From: Spirochaetales bacterium Spiro_02
Lineage (GTDB): Bacteria > Spirochaetota > Spirochaetia > Sphaerochaetales > Sphaerochaetaceae
DNA: 64,000 nucleotides
Direction of reading: 5' to 3'
Assembly: GCA_001604275.1 (NCBI GenBank)
Contig: LVBD01000068.1
Location: 1 to 64,000, forward strand
Shown: positions 1-8,461 of the stretch, piece by piece
Numbering within the stretch: the first letter of the stretch is position 1
How the letters are laid out: each line of letters opens with the position of its first letter
Translations under genes and position numbers: made by a program
Notes under the pieces: generated by a model
What the model was told of the DNA's origin: nothing
What the model saw: only the letters and a program-made list of their open reading frames with translations
The model's database searches: none

Positions 1-52
1 CCCACGCCGATGGTACTGCGGTTCGCCGCGGGAGAGTAGGTCGCCGCCGGGC
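1..52 (+). rRNA. 5S ribosomal RNA, 3' part (cut by the window edge)
   Basis: The first ~52 bases match the 3' third of a bacterial 5S rRNA: the CCGATGGTACTGC block, a short GC-rich hairpin, the GGGAGAGTAGGTCGCCGCC block and the final GGGC. The 5' part lies outside the window. Being followed 10 bases later by a tRNA and a terminator, it is the end of an rRNA operon. The exact 3' end is uncertain by one or two bases. Confidence 0.9.
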
Positions 53-62
53 CTTTTCTTTT

Positions 63-134
63 GCGAGAGTAGCTCAGTGGTAGAGCTCCACCTTGCCAAG
101 GTGGATGTCGCGGGTTCAAGTCCCGTCTCTCGCT
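63..134 (+). tRNA. tRNA-Gly (anticodon GCC)
   Basis: The acceptor arm GCGAGAG (63-69) pairs with CTCTCGC (127-133), leaving U134 as discriminator base as expected for tRNA-Gly. The anticodon stem CCACC/GGTGG encloses TTGCCAA, giving anticodon GCC. The T arm reads CGGG-TTCAAGT-CCCG. The 3' CCA is not encoded. It sits directly after the 5S rRNA and is probably cotranscribed with it. Confidence 0.96.
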
Positions 135-140
135 CGATCC

Positions 141-176
141 AGCACCTGTCGGTTTGTTTCGACAGGTGCTTTTTTT
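141..176 (+). terminator. Rho-independent terminator of the 5S-tRNA-Gly transcript
   Basis: A perfect 11-bp stem, AGCACCTGTCG (141-151) with CGACAGGTGCT (160-170), has an 8-base loop and is followed by a run of seven T (170-176). This closes the rRNA/tRNA transcript. About 70 bases without visible features separate it from the convergent end of ptsI. Confidence 0.95.
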
Positions 177-247
177 ACCTTCGCAGGGGACTTGACTCCT
201 AATCAAATGCCAGGTGCGTGCCCTGAATCCTGTTTCATATCCATGAT

Positions 248-1894
248 CTAGGACTTTGATCCTGTAGCTATTCTGCTTCGGAGCCTGAGAATATTCGAAG
301 GCGCTACAGATAGTTCATCGATGCCGATATCTATGAAGAAGTCGATAAGGGACTCGTCGGCACCGAGCTCACCGCAGATTCCGGCCCAGATTCCTGCACG
401 ATGCGCATTCTCCACCGTCATGCGGATCAAGCGAAGAATCGCCTCATGATGCGTATCGCAGAATTCTTCAAGCATATTGTTCTGACGGTCCACAGCCAGG
501 GTATATTGAGTCAGATCATTCGTACCGATGCTGAAGAAATCTACATGTCGTGCAAGTTCGTCGCTGATCAATGCCGCTGCCGGCGTCTCGATCATGATGC
601 CGAAGGGAACATTATCGGAGAATCGGACATGTTCCGAAGCAAGGTTCTCCCGGACCTGCCTTGCGATCTCTTTCGCCGCGATGACATCATCGAGACTGTT
701 GACCATGGGAATCATGATCGACACATCTCCGATACTCGCCGCACGATAGATGGCTCGCAACTGTGTCTCGAAGACAGCGGGGCGTTTCAGCGCTAGCCGG
801 ATTCCTCGAAGCCCGAGCGCCGGATTCTGCTCTTCTTCCAGTCCTAGATATGGAACCTGTTTGTCGGCTCCGATATCGATGGTACGGATAATGATTGGTT
901 TTCCTTCCATGAACCTGATGACTTTCCTGTACGCATTGAACTGGGTCTCTTCGTCGGGAGCGCTCCCACAGCACTTGAGGAACAGGAACTCGCTGCGGAG
1001 CAGGCCGATTCCTTCCGCATCGTTGTCGACGGCATAACGGGCGTCTTCCACTGAGCCGATATTCGCGAATAAGCGGATCGTATGCCCCATACTTGTCTTC
1101 GTCGGTTTCCCGCGAAATCCTTCGAGCACCTTCTGTTCGTGTTCCATTTGTTCCATTTCTCTGCGATAGGTCGCAACGACGCTTTCTTCGGGATCTATGA
1201 GCAACTGCCCCGAGGTACCGTCCACGATGACAAGCTTTCCGTCGAACTCCATCCGCAATGCAGGACCAAGTCCTACGATAGCCGGTATGCCGACGGTTCT
1301 CGCAAAAATCGCGGTATGCGATGTGATCGAACCATCTCGAGTGACGAACGCCGGAACTTGTGACCGTTCGAAGCGAGCTGTCTGGCTCGGTGAAAAATCG
1401 TCCGCGGCGAGAATCCGCGGTGTATCCGTTTCCGAGCCATCCTTGGTCCCGAATCCAAGATTCCTGATAATCTGCCGTGAGACATCCAGCACGTCGTTCG
1501 CACGACCGCTCATGTATTCATCATCCATGGAACTGAATATGGAAGCGAATTCGTCGCCCGTTTCCTGTACCGCATATTCAGCGCAGACATGCTCGTCCGC
1601 AATCTTTGCCGTCAATGAACTCTGGAAATCTTCGTCCTCGATCATCATCGCATGGATTTCGAACAAGTATGCAGCGTCATCGCCAAGTTTTCCTCGTAAA
1701 GTCTCGGAGCGATTCTGGAGTTGACGGACCGTCTCGTCGCATGCGATCCTCACCCGTTCCAGTTCCTTCGGGACATCTTCGATCGTTATCCGATCGACGC
1801 GAACAAAATCGTCGGCGAAACGAATATGACCGATGGCGATCCCAGGGCTCGCCCCTCGTCCGTGCAGTACAATCCGCCCAGCGTCATCCACCAT
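248..1894 (-). CDS. ptsI: Phosphotransferase system Enzyme I
   Basis: Enzyme I (548 aa, near the usual ~570) takes phosphate from phosphoenolpyruvate and passes it to HPr, energising PTS sugar uptake in the cytoplasm. The swivelling phosphohistidine domain is recognisable from the GSITSHTAIFARTVGIPAIVG motif near residue 190, where the His is the phosphorylated residue. The C-terminal PEP-binding TIM barrel carries DFFSIGTNDLTQYTLAVDR and the GICGE motif with the active-site Cys. The start at 1894 has an AAAGGAGGT ribosome site. It is the last gene of a seven-gene minus-strand operon that also supplies HPr, EIIA, EIICB and a regulator, so this Enzyme I may be dedicated to that sugar or may serve the whole cell. 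No other ptsI is in the window. Confidence 0.96.
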   Translation of the reverse strand: MVDDAGRIVLHGRGASPGIAIGHIRFADDFVRVDRITIEDVPKELERVRIACDETVRQLQNRSETLRGKLGDDAAYLFEIHAMMIEDEDFQSSLTAKIADEHVCAEYAVQETGDEFASIFSSMDDEYMSGRANDVLDVSRQIIRNLGFGTKDGSETDTPRILAADDFSPSQTARFERSQVPAFVTRDGSITSHTAIFARTVGIPAIVGLGPALRMEFDGKLVIVDGTSGQLLIDPEESVVATYRREMEQMEHEQKVLEGFRGKPTKTSMGHTIRLFANIGSVEDARYAVDNDAEGIGLLRSEFLFLKCCGSAPDEETQFNAYRKVIRFMEGKPIIIRTIDIGADKQVPYLGLEEEQNPALGLRGIRLALKRPAVFETQLRAIYRAASIGDVSIMIPMVNSLDDVIAAKEIARQVRENLASEHVRFSDNVPFGIMIETPAAALISDELARHVDFFSIGTNDLTQYTLAVDRQNNMLEEFCDTHHEAILRLIRMTVENAHRAGIWAGICGELGADESLIDFFIDIGIDELSVAPSNILRLRSRIATGSKS

Positions 1895-1931
1895 GTCTGC
1901 CTACCTCCTTTCTCTTGCCATCGCGGACCAG

Positions 1932-3194
1932 TCATTCGACACCGAAATGCGTCAGCAGAATCCGTTCCGCCTGCGCGTTCCACAATCCATCATGCGTTTG
2001 GCACGAAGCATCCAGACGAGCGAACAATGGATCTTGGGGGGCAAGCGCCCGGAAGTCCGAAAGCGCCGTCAGAGGAAGATCGATCTGCGGATAGCTGAGG
2101 ATCTTTCCTGCGTGGATTTCAGGAAGCCTTGCGGTGACGTCGGCCACGGCATCCAGACCGCAGATGTGGGAAACCATGACCGAAGGGCGAATCTTTCGTG
2201 CCGCGGAAAGCCTGAGTGCTTCCTTCAGATCGTCTGTGTTGCCTCCGGTGCTTCCGATGATGTGCGTACTGCCGTAATGGCAGTTGTACAGGTTCATCGA
2301 AGCTTGGAAGTTCTTGTCTGTGGGACCTGCGAAGAAATTGAGGCATCCGTCGAACGCCAGAACGCTATCTCCTAGTTCCGCGAGCGGTCTGACAGGAGCA
2401 TAGACGAACACATCATCGTATCCATGGCCTTCGGTCAGATCCATCAGGAGCGTCCGCTGGTCCGCTGCGTCCTTCAGATTGACATATTGCAACGCGACGC
2501 CGTACGACGAGGCTTTCTCCGGAGATATGATATATTCGGCGCGGGACAGACGTCCCTGGTCGATATCCGCGACCACCAGTTTCGCCGGACGGTTGCCTCC
2601 AACCAAAGGATATTCGATTGCACCGAGCCCCATCGGACCCGCTCCGCCGAGTATCAGGACGTTGCCGCCTTCTTTGATCCCCATGCTATGGCGGTAATCG
2701 GACATGTTCGTATGATACATGCTATTGTATCCGCCTATGATGCAACTCATCGGTTCCCCAAGCGATGCGTCGAAATATGCATCCCCATCGTAATGGAGCA
2801 GACAACCAAGTTCCATCACCTCGGCGGGCATGATGCAATACGATGCCGACCCCCCGCAGAATTCATAGGAATACCCCGGGGACGCAAGGCTTCCCTTGTA
2901 GTTGAGCGCCGGCTGTTGAGCGAATTTTTCGCCGGGACGAAATTCATTACTCCATTTTTTTCCGACTTGCACGATGTCTCCTGCGAACTCGTGACCGATG
3001 ATGATCGGATTCGTATCGACGTTCTGCGGACAACGTTTGTGTTTTTTCCCCTGTTTGAGCAACTTGTACGTGGACATGCACAGGCTGTCGCTGACGATTC
3101 TTACTAGGATTTCGTCGTCCTTGATCGGTGGTAGCTCGAATTCTTCGAGCCTTAGGTCATCAGCACCATACAATCTGATCGCGCGAGTTTTCAT
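1932..3194 (-). CDS. yggP: YggP/SorE-like zinc-binding sugar-phosphate dehydrogenase
   Basis: A medium-chain zinc-dependent dehydrogenase (420 aa). It has the N-terminal catalytic domain with LCMSTYK and GHEFAGDIVQVG, a Rossmann nucleotide-binding segment with LGGAGPMGLGAIEY, and the long C-terminal block DGCLNFFAGPTDKNF then STGGNTDD. From memory these blocks align along the whole length with E. coli YggP, which sits beside the cryptic mannitol PTS genes cmtAB. They also resemble L-sorbose-1-phosphate reductase SorE. It lies between the fruK-like kinase and ptsI in a mannitol-type PTS operon lacking mtlD, so it probably oxidises the hexitol phosphate made by the PTS. The exact substrate and product are inferred. 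Ribosome site GGAAAGGAAGG lies before the ATG at 3194. Confidence 0.88.
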   Translation of the reverse strand: MKTRAIRLYGADDLRLEEFELPPIKDDEILVRIVSDSLCMSTYKLLKQGKKHKRCPQNVDTNPIIIGHEFAGDIVQVGKKWSNEFRPGEKFAQQPALNYKGSLASPGYSYEFCGGSASYCIMPAEVMELGCLLHYDGDAYFDASLGEPMSCIIGGYNSMYHTNMSDYRHSMGIKEGGNVLILGGAGPMGLGAIEYPLVGGNRPAKLVVADIDQGRLSRAEYIISPEKASSYGVALQYVNLKDAADQRTLLMDLTEGHGYDDVFVYAPVRPLAELGDSVLAFDGCLNFFAGPTDKNFQASMNLYNCHYGSTHIIGSTGGNTDDLKEALRLSAARKIRPSVMVSHICGLDAVADVTARLPEIHAGKILSYPQIDLPLTALSDFRALAPQDPLFARLDASCQTHDGLWNAQAERILLTHFGVE

Positions 3195-3224
3195 AATACC
3201 TTCCTTTCCTGCCTCGAGGGTGTT

Positions 3225-4157
3225 TCAGAACGGATTCAACGAGACTTGCCCCGCCAGCCGATGTACGAGCTCGGCCGATGGGGGAGCTGTGCCGACCGTC
3301 ATTACGGCGGCGGCGGATGACGCTATCGACAATGCGCATGTCGATTCAATGGACATGCCATGTGAAAAACCGTATGCGAGCGCCCCTACCATGCAATCCC
3401 CGGCGCCTACCGGCGATTGTACTGGAACCTGGAGCGCAGGGGCGAACAGCGAGACCTTCTTTGCAACGAAAAGCGCTCCTTCTTCGCCAAGCGATAGCGC
3501 GACGAACCCGACACCTTCTTGAACAAGCGTAGCGCACATCTGCTTCAGATCGGAAAGATTCGATTTTTCAGGCGCATCGAACAGCTGGGTCAGTTCATAT
3601 CGGTTGGGCTTGATGAACTGAGGGGAGCTTTTCAGCGCCAGCTTCAACGGCAGTCCATCGGCGTCGACGAAGACAGAACCTCCCGCTTGCTTGAGCGTTG
3701 CGCACAGATTTCCGTACGTGTCGTTTCCGAGCCCGAGTGGAAGGCTTCCTGAAAGGACGAAAAGCGTATCGTTCCGGCAATAGGAGAGCAATGTATCGAC
3801 AAGAAACGCATAGGACCGTTTGGAAACTTTGAAGCCAGGTTCGTTGAGTTCCGTAAGCCGACCGCTGGAATCGACCACTTTCAGATTCGTTCTGGTCGTC
3901 GCTCCGGCAATCCTGACGAAATTATGCGGAACATGCAGCTTGTCCATGCCGGCCGTCAGCGGGTCATGCCCATCGCCTCCGTTGAACCCTGTCGCAAGCA
4001 CGTCCCCCCCAAGGGCGGAAATCATCGCTGCTACGTTGATTCCTTTTCCGCCTGCGTTCGTTGACATGTCATGCAGCCGATTCAAAGCGTTGGGGACTAG
4101 TCTGTCGACATGCCCCGTTTTGTCGATCGCTGGATTCATCGTTACGGTGACTATCAT
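3225..4157 (-). CDS. fruK: 1-phosphofructokinase family kinase (FruK/LacC type)
   Basis: A PfkB-superfamily sugar-phosphate kinase (310 aa) of the 1-phosphofructokinase/tagatose-6-phosphate kinase branch. Diagnostic motifs are MNPAIDKT at the N-terminus, AGGKGINVAAMISALGG, the TELNEPG segment and the C-terminal nucleotide and catalytic motif SPVGAGDCMVGA. It would phosphorylate fructose-1-phosphate to fructose-1,6-bisphosphate, or tagatose-6-phosphate if it is of the LacC type. The ATG at 4157 overlaps the TGA of mtlF (ATGA), which implies translational coupling. The reading frame stays open upstream as far as 4523, but that part is antisense-like noise inside mtlF. The position between EIIA and a zinc dehydrogenase suggests it acts on the ketose phosphate made by that dehydrogenase. 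Confidence 0.9.
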   Translation of the reverse strand: MIVTVTMNPAIDKTGHVDRLVPNALNRLHDMSTNAGGKGINVAAMISALGGDVLATGFNGGDGHDPLTAGMDKLHVPHNFVRIAGATTRTNLKVVDSSGRLTELNEPGFKVSKRSYAFLVDTLLSYCRNDTLFVLSGSLPLGLGNDTYGNLCATLKQAGGSVFVDADGLPLKLALKSSPQFIKPNRYELTQLFDAPEKSNLSDLKQMCATLVQEGVGFVALSLGEEGALFVAKKVSLFAPALQVPVQSPVGAGDCMVGALAYGFSHGMSIESTCALSIASSAAAVMTVGTAPPSAELVHRLAGQVSLNPF

Positions 4158-4615
4158 GGCGAAGTTTCTCCTTTGTCGTAAAATACTGCGCGGATGGTTT
4201 CCATATCCCCATGCTCGACAAGATGCAGGACATCCTCTTCTGTTTCGAGGTTGTCGACGACATTCCCCAGAATGTCGAGATGCGCTTCGCCGATGGCGGC
4301 GATTCCTATCACCAAGTGAACGACAGTTCCGTTCCATGAAATGCCTTCTGGATAGGTGACTACGACGATGCCGGTCGACTTGATATATTGCTTGTAATCG
4401 TTCGTGCCATGGGGAATCGCGATATGGTTCCCGATAGCGGTACTCAACTCTCGGTCCCGTGCCAGCATGCCTTCGACATACCGTTCCGTCACATACCCTC
4501 CATCGACAAGCATTCTGCCGCATCTTCGGATCGCATCTTCATACGGTTCCGCAGGCTGTCCGAGTACGATGTTCTCCTCTCTCAGAATATTCGCATGCTC
4601 TGTGCTCCGGCTCAT
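4154..4615 (-). CDS. mtlF: PTS mannitol-type EIIA component
   Basis: A separate EIIA domain of the mannitol/fructose family (153 aa). It accepts phosphate from HPr on the His in the IAIPHGTND motif (about residue 70) and passes it to EIIB of the permease. The length is that of free-standing MtlF proteins. It is encoded right after mtlR and before fruK, with an AAGGAG ribosome site about 11 bases upstream of the ATG. The permease in this operon has only IIC and IIB domains, so this protein completes the phosphorelay. Confidence 0.93.
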   Translation of the reverse strand: MSRSTEHANILREENIVLGQPAEPYEDAIRRCGRMLVDGGYVTERYVEGMLARDRELSTAIGNHIAIPHGTNDYKQYIKSTGIVVVTYPEGISWNGTVVHLVIGIAAIGEAHLDILGNVVDNLETEEDVLHLVEHGDMETIRAVFYDKGETSP

Positions 4616-4623
4616 CGGTCACA

Positions 4624-6672
4624 TTACTCCTTCGGTTTGATTTTTTCTTTGCAGTACGTATCTAGATATTCCATGATAGCTGACTCAAGATGTTCCAGGA
4701 CGACCGCTTTGTCTCCCTGCTGGACTGCGAGGAGGAATTGGGGGTCGTCGATCAGGCTCCCGCTCAACATGCCGATGATTTTCTGAATGCCGTTCGGCGA
4801 TTTCTCCGGGACCAGTGCAAGCAGGCAGCTTTTTGCGCCTTGTAGTTCGGACTGGATGAACGTCCCCGACTGCGGGAGCAACAAGGACAGGACCGGCAGT
4901 TCGACTCCTTTCGTCCTAGCATGGAGCAGGACGATCTTCAGTTCAGGGACCACTTGAGTGGAGATCGCTTCTCGCTTCATGAGATCGAGATAGATGGTAT
5001 TCCCGCTCGTCGGCTGTGCACCGAACCGGTAGCCGGCGAATTTCGCAAGATCTTCCACCGTACAGTCGGAATCCACCGATACGGCCTTGAAATTGTCGAG
5101 CAAGCCTTTCGCATGTTGCAAAAGCGAAATCATTTCGTCGAGTTTCGTCGGTATGGACAAGCCGCCTCCGATCGTGACGCTGCGCGACCTTCTGGGCGAG
5201 AATGCATAGGTCGAAATCGCTTCTCGGATTTTTCTGTAGTCCTCGTCCGTCAGCAATGCGTTCACTTGGACGACGGGCCAGTCTGTATTTTCCAAAGGAA
5301 CGGAGGAAACGAGGATGTCGCAGGAGTTCCACGAAGGACAATCATTCCAGTCGCAGATGACGATCTCGAGTTCCCCTCTATAGCGTTTGCGCATCTGGGA
5401 TGCGATCATGTAGGAAACCCCGACTCCTGCCGCACAGACGACTCCTGTGCGTAGCACGCGCTTGCGGCTGTCCTGTTCTTCGACGTTTGCAAGAGATGCG
5501 CAGAAATGTGCTGCGATAAACGATATTTCACTATCTGGAATGACGACGTGCCGTTGTTCCTCAAGGACTGAGACTGCTTCTCGCGTCTTTTCATATACGT
5601 CTGGATACAGCTCGGCGAGCTTCCCTTCCAACGGATCGGGGAGGTACATCCGTTGTTCCAGACGAGGGAGCGCTGCCCAAAGATGCAACGTCAGTCCTTG
5701 AACCAGCATCTCGTCAAGCTTCAGCCGGGGAGAGTTCGTATGGTCGAAGCGTTCGATCATCTGGAAGACGATCGATTGGAGCTTGAGATCAGGACCAGCT
5801 TCCCCGATCTTGACGGGATCGCGTTGCTTCGATCTGCTTGTGGTCAGCTGGAACGCGAGGGCGTTCCGCTCCCTTTGAGAAAAGATGATTGGGAAATAGG
5901 CTTCCAGTTCATCTGCGACAAGTTCCGCGAGAGGTCTTGAAAAGCCTTTGACAATGGGGCCTTCCGTCGCAAGCTGATGCCCGTTGAGCAGTCGGTCTAC
6001 GGTGACCATCAGAAATATCCGCATCATTTCCTCGGATTCCGATGTCATCCAGTTCATTGAAGGAGCGAAGGCGTGTTCCCAGACTTCCCTGATATGTTGT
6101 TCAATCTCCATGGAAGGATAGCCGAATCGCTGGGCATACGTACCGTCGAATAGGGAAAATTCTATCAACTGGGAAATCAATGTGATCCTGATCGCCGATT
6201 CGTCGCCTTCGATTGTCACGCCGAGCCCTGGTTTCCGGACAAGCGATATTCCGTGTTCGGCGAGTACTGGCTCGATATCGTCGAAGTCGTTGCTGACGGT
6301 CGCTTCGCTGACCTTGAGAATATCGGCATAGTACGCCAGTTTCTGGATTCCAGCGGCGTTGAGCAGTTCGATCAGCAGACAAACGCCGCGTTCATGCTTG
6401 TTCCTTTGGAATGTAGCGTTCGTGCGCAGGGACTGGGCAAAAATGTCCCTGTCCCTATCGTCTCCGGCAAGTGCGATTCCTTTCCGAGGAATCGATGCAA
6501 GCCGGAGTCCGTACGGCTCCAGCAGCTTGTCTATCGATTCAAGTTCCCGAAATACGGTCCTCCGACTGCTCCCCAACGAAGATGCGAGGTCGTCGACGCG
6601 AACAGGCTGGTCGGAGGCAAGAAGAATTTCCAGAAGGCGAGTCAACCGTGGAGAGATTATCGGTGAAGACAT
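4624..6672 (-). CDS. mtlR: MtlR-type PTS-regulated transcriptional activator
   Basis: A multidomain regulator (682 aa) of the MtlR/LicR group. An N-terminal DeoR-like helix-turn-helix (roughly residues 1-60, with SSRRTVFRELE) and a second HTH region are followed by two PTS regulation domains. Next come an EIIB-like domain with the Cys-containing loop VVCAAGVGVSYM and a C-terminal EIIA-like domain around LKIVLLHAR. Such proteins activate mannitol or hexitol operons when phosphorylated by HPr on a PRD and not by the EIIB partner. The ATG at 6672 is preferred over one at 6696 because a G-rich ribosome site precedes it. It lies between HPr and EIIA inside the operon it presumably controls. Confidence 0.9.
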   Translation of the reverse strand: MSSPIISPRLTRLLEILLASDQPVRVDDLASSLGSSRRTVFRELESIDKLLEPYGLRLASIPRKGIALAGDDRDRDIFAQSLRTNATFQRNKHERGVCLLIELLNAAGIQKLAYYADILKVSEATVSNDFDDIEPVLAEHGISLVRKPGLGVTIEGDESAIRITLISQLIEFSLFDGTYAQRFGYPSMEIEQHIREVWEHAFAPSMNWMTSESEEMMRIFLMVTVDRLLNGHQLATEGPIVKGFSRPLAELVADELEAYFPIIFSQRERNALAFQLTTSRSKQRDPVKIGEAGPDLKLQSIVFQMIERFDHTNSPRLKLDEMLVQGLTLHLWAALPRLEQRMYLPDPLEGKLAELYPDVYEKTREAVSVLEEQRHVVIPDSEISFIAAHFCASLANVEEQDSRKRVLRTGVVCAAGVGVSYMIASQMRKRYRGELEIVICDWNDCPSWNSCDILVSSVPLENTDWPVVQVNALLTDEDYRKIREAISTYAFSPRRSRSVTIGGGLSIPTKLDEMISLLQHAKGLLDNFKAVSVDSDCTVEDLAKFAGYRFGAQPTSGNTIYLDLMKREAISTQVVPELKIVLLHARTKGVELPVLSLLLPQSGTFIQSELQGAKSCLLALVPEKSPNGIQKIIGMLSGSLIDDPQFLLAVQQGDKAVVLEHLESAIMEYLDTYCKEKIKPKE

Positions 6673-6749
6673 AGCGACCCCCGCGCATACGCGCATCGAA
6701 CGTGCGGACAGTCATATGGCATGAATGCGAAGGTGGTCGCCGTCATCGA

Positions 6750-7007
6750 TTACAGTTCCTTGGACAGAATGTCCTTCGCAGCGTCAATCGCCTGGCTAGC
6801 ATCGTCGCCTTCGGCGCTGACGACAATTGTTTCTCCGCATTTGACACGAAGTCCCATCAATGCGAACAGCTTCTTGCCATCCACAATTTTGTCACCTCTC
6901 GTAACGTGGATAGCGCTCTCGAACTGTTTCATGCATTGTACGAAAAGCCCTGCAGGCCGGGCGTGAATCCCGGCGCTGTCAGTGATAGTATACCTGAATT
7001 CCTGCAT
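6750..7007 (-). CDS. ptsH: HPr-like phosphocarrier protein
   Basis: An HPr protein (85 aa, normal size) relaying phosphate from Enzyme I to EIIA. The active-site His15 lies in AGIHARPAG at the standard position. Position 46, where HPr of Gram-positive bacteria and many others has the regulatory serine, is lysine here (DGKKLFALMG), so regulation by HPr kinase at this site is not possible. It sits 15 bases downstream of the EIICB gene, inside the hexitol operon. This suggests a phosphocarrier dedicated to this PTS, though it might also be the only HPr of the cell. Confidence 0.93.
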   Translation of the reverse strand: MQEFRYTITDSAGIHARPAGLFVQCMKQFESAIHVTRGDKIVDGKKLFALMGLRVKCGETIVVSAEGDDASQAIDAAKDILSKEL

Positions 7008-7022
7008 GGCATGGTCCTTGAA

Positions 7023-8420
7023 TCACTGTTCTTCGCTGAAACCAGAGCGAAGATCTTCGACAATCCGGTCGTATTCCGGTGCATTGAGGAAATCCGTAAT
7101 TACGACAAACTTTGCATGACGGTTCTTTTCCGCCGCTCGTTCACGGAGCTCATGATGCACGACGATGACGTCGGCATCGTCAGGAATCTCGTTGACCGAG
7201 GCATGCAGGACCGCTACGTTCGTGATGCCTGCGTTCAGCAGTTTCTTCTTCAATCGCGTCGCCCCCATGGCGCTCGATCCCATTCCTGCGTCACATGCGA
7301 AAACGATTTTCTGTACCGGTCCGCCATGGACTGTGCCAGTGGTCGGTTCGCCCTTGGATTCCCTCTTCATCGCCTTGACTTCCGCCTTCGCGGTTTCCAG
7401 CGACGCCTCTTCCTTGCCGAACGCCTTGAGCAGGACGACCGAAAGCAGGAAGGTCGCGACCGCTCCGACCAGGATCCCCATGATGTTCGCGAAGTATGCT
7501 CCATGGGGCGTCATGATCAATTCCGCGAAAATGCTTCCGGGCGATGCCGCGGCGATCAGTCCCCCGCCCAGGATGGACAGCGTCAGCACGCCCATGAAAC
7601 CTCCGCCGATCATCGCGACGATCAGAATCGGGTTCATCAATACATACGGGAAATAGATTTCGTGGATTCCTCCCAGGAAGTGGATGATGATCGCCCCCGG
7701 TGCGCTGTTCTTCGCTTCTCCTTTTCCTACTAGGGAATAGGCGAGCAGCAACCCCAATCCGGGACCAGGATTCGATTCGATCATGAAGAAGATGGACTTG
7801 CCGGTTTCCGCGGCTTGCTGGGCGCCAAGCGGCGTGAATATGCCATGGTTGATGGCGTTGTTGAGGAACAGGACTTTCCCAGGTTCGACAAGGATCGAAG
7901 TCAGCGGCAGCAGGTTGTGCTTGACGAGCCAGCCGACGCCGGCGCTGAGGATCGCGTTGAGTCCTGCCACCAGAGGCGCGATGCCGAGGAAGCAGAGTAT
8001 CGCAAGCAACGCTCCGACGATTCCTGCCGAAAAATTGTTCACCAGCATCTCGAAGCCTTCCTTGATATGGCCCTCCAGCGCCCTGTCCACTTTCTTGATG
8101 ACCCATCCTCCTAGCGGGCCTGCGATCATGGCTCCCATGAACATGGTGATATCGGCGCCGAGAATCACGCCCATCGTCGCGATCGCTCCAACGACTCCGC
8201 CTCGGATTCCCCCGCTGACCATCTTGCCTCCGGTATAACCAATCAGCAGCGGCAGCAGATAGGTAAGCATTGGACCGACCATGCTTCCGAGGCGTTCGTT
8301 CGGCGTCCAACCTGTCGAAATGAAGAATGCGGCGATCAAACCCCAGGCGATGAAAGCGCCGATATTCGGCATTACCATCCCGCTCAGGAACCGCCCGACT
8401 TTCTGTACACCCTTTTTCAT
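7023..8420 (-). CDS. mtlA: PTS mannitol-type permease EIICB
   Basis: A membrane permease (465 aa) with an N-terminal IIC domain (about residues 10-335, several hydrophobic helices) and a C-terminal IIB domain (about 375-465). IIC motifs typical of mannitol permeases are FLNNAINHG, GPGLGLLLAY and GGIHEIYFPYVLMNP. IIB has the phosphocysteine loop ACDAGMGSSAMGAT. It transports and phosphorylates a hexitol, most likely mannitol, although the exact sugar cannot be read from sequence. It lacks the fused IIA domain of E. coli MtlA, supplied here by MtlF. The ATG at 8420 follows a GAGGAGG ribosome site. First gene of the seven-gene operon. Confidence 0.94.
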   Translation of the reverse strand: MKKGVQKVGRFLSGMVMPNIGAFIAWGLIAAFFISTGWTPNERLGSMVGPMLTYLLPLLIGYTGGKMVSGGIRGGVVGAIATMGVILGADITMFMGAMIAGPLGGWVIKKVDRALEGHIKEGFEMLVNNFSAGIVGALLAILCFLGIAPLVAGLNAILSAGVGWLVKHNLLPLTSILVEPGKVLFLNNAINHGIFTPLGAQQAAETGKSIFFMIESNPGPGLGLLLAYSLVGKGEAKNSAPGAIIIHFLGGIHEIYFPYVLMNPILIVAMIGGGFMGVLTLSILGGGLIAAASPGSIFAELIMTPHGAYFANIMGILVGAVATFLLSVVLLKAFGKEEASLETAKAEVKAMKRESKGEPTTGTVHGGPVQKIVFACDAGMGSSAMGATRLKKKLLNAGITNVAVLHASVNEIPDDADVIVVHHELRERAAEKNRHAKFVVITDFLNAPEYDRIVEDLRSGFSEEQ

Positions 8421-8431
8421 ACAAAACCTCC

Positions 8432-8461
8432 TCAACCTTGCTTGTTGTGCGGCAGTCGCAT
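8432..8461 (-). CDS. Candidate 9-residue leader peptide upstream of mtlA
   Basis: A tiny reading frame, MRLPHNKQG then TGA, has its own GGAGG ribosome site seven bases before its ATG. Its stop codon runs directly into the GAGGAGG ribosome site of mtlA, so ribosomes ending here would sit on the mtlA start region. This could couple translation or act as a leader peptide. It is short enough to be chance. Confidence 0.35.
   Translation of the reverse strand: MRLPHNKQG

Noticed and set aside
63-134. tRNA-Gly as an integration site
   Set aside because: No integrase or repeated tRNA 3' end occurs nearby; it is a normal rRNA-linked tRNA.
4158-4523. Upstream extension of the fruK-like reading frame
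   Set aside because: The added ~120 residues are Arg/His-rich and overlap mtlF in another frame. The conserved N-terminus of the kinase begins at 4157.
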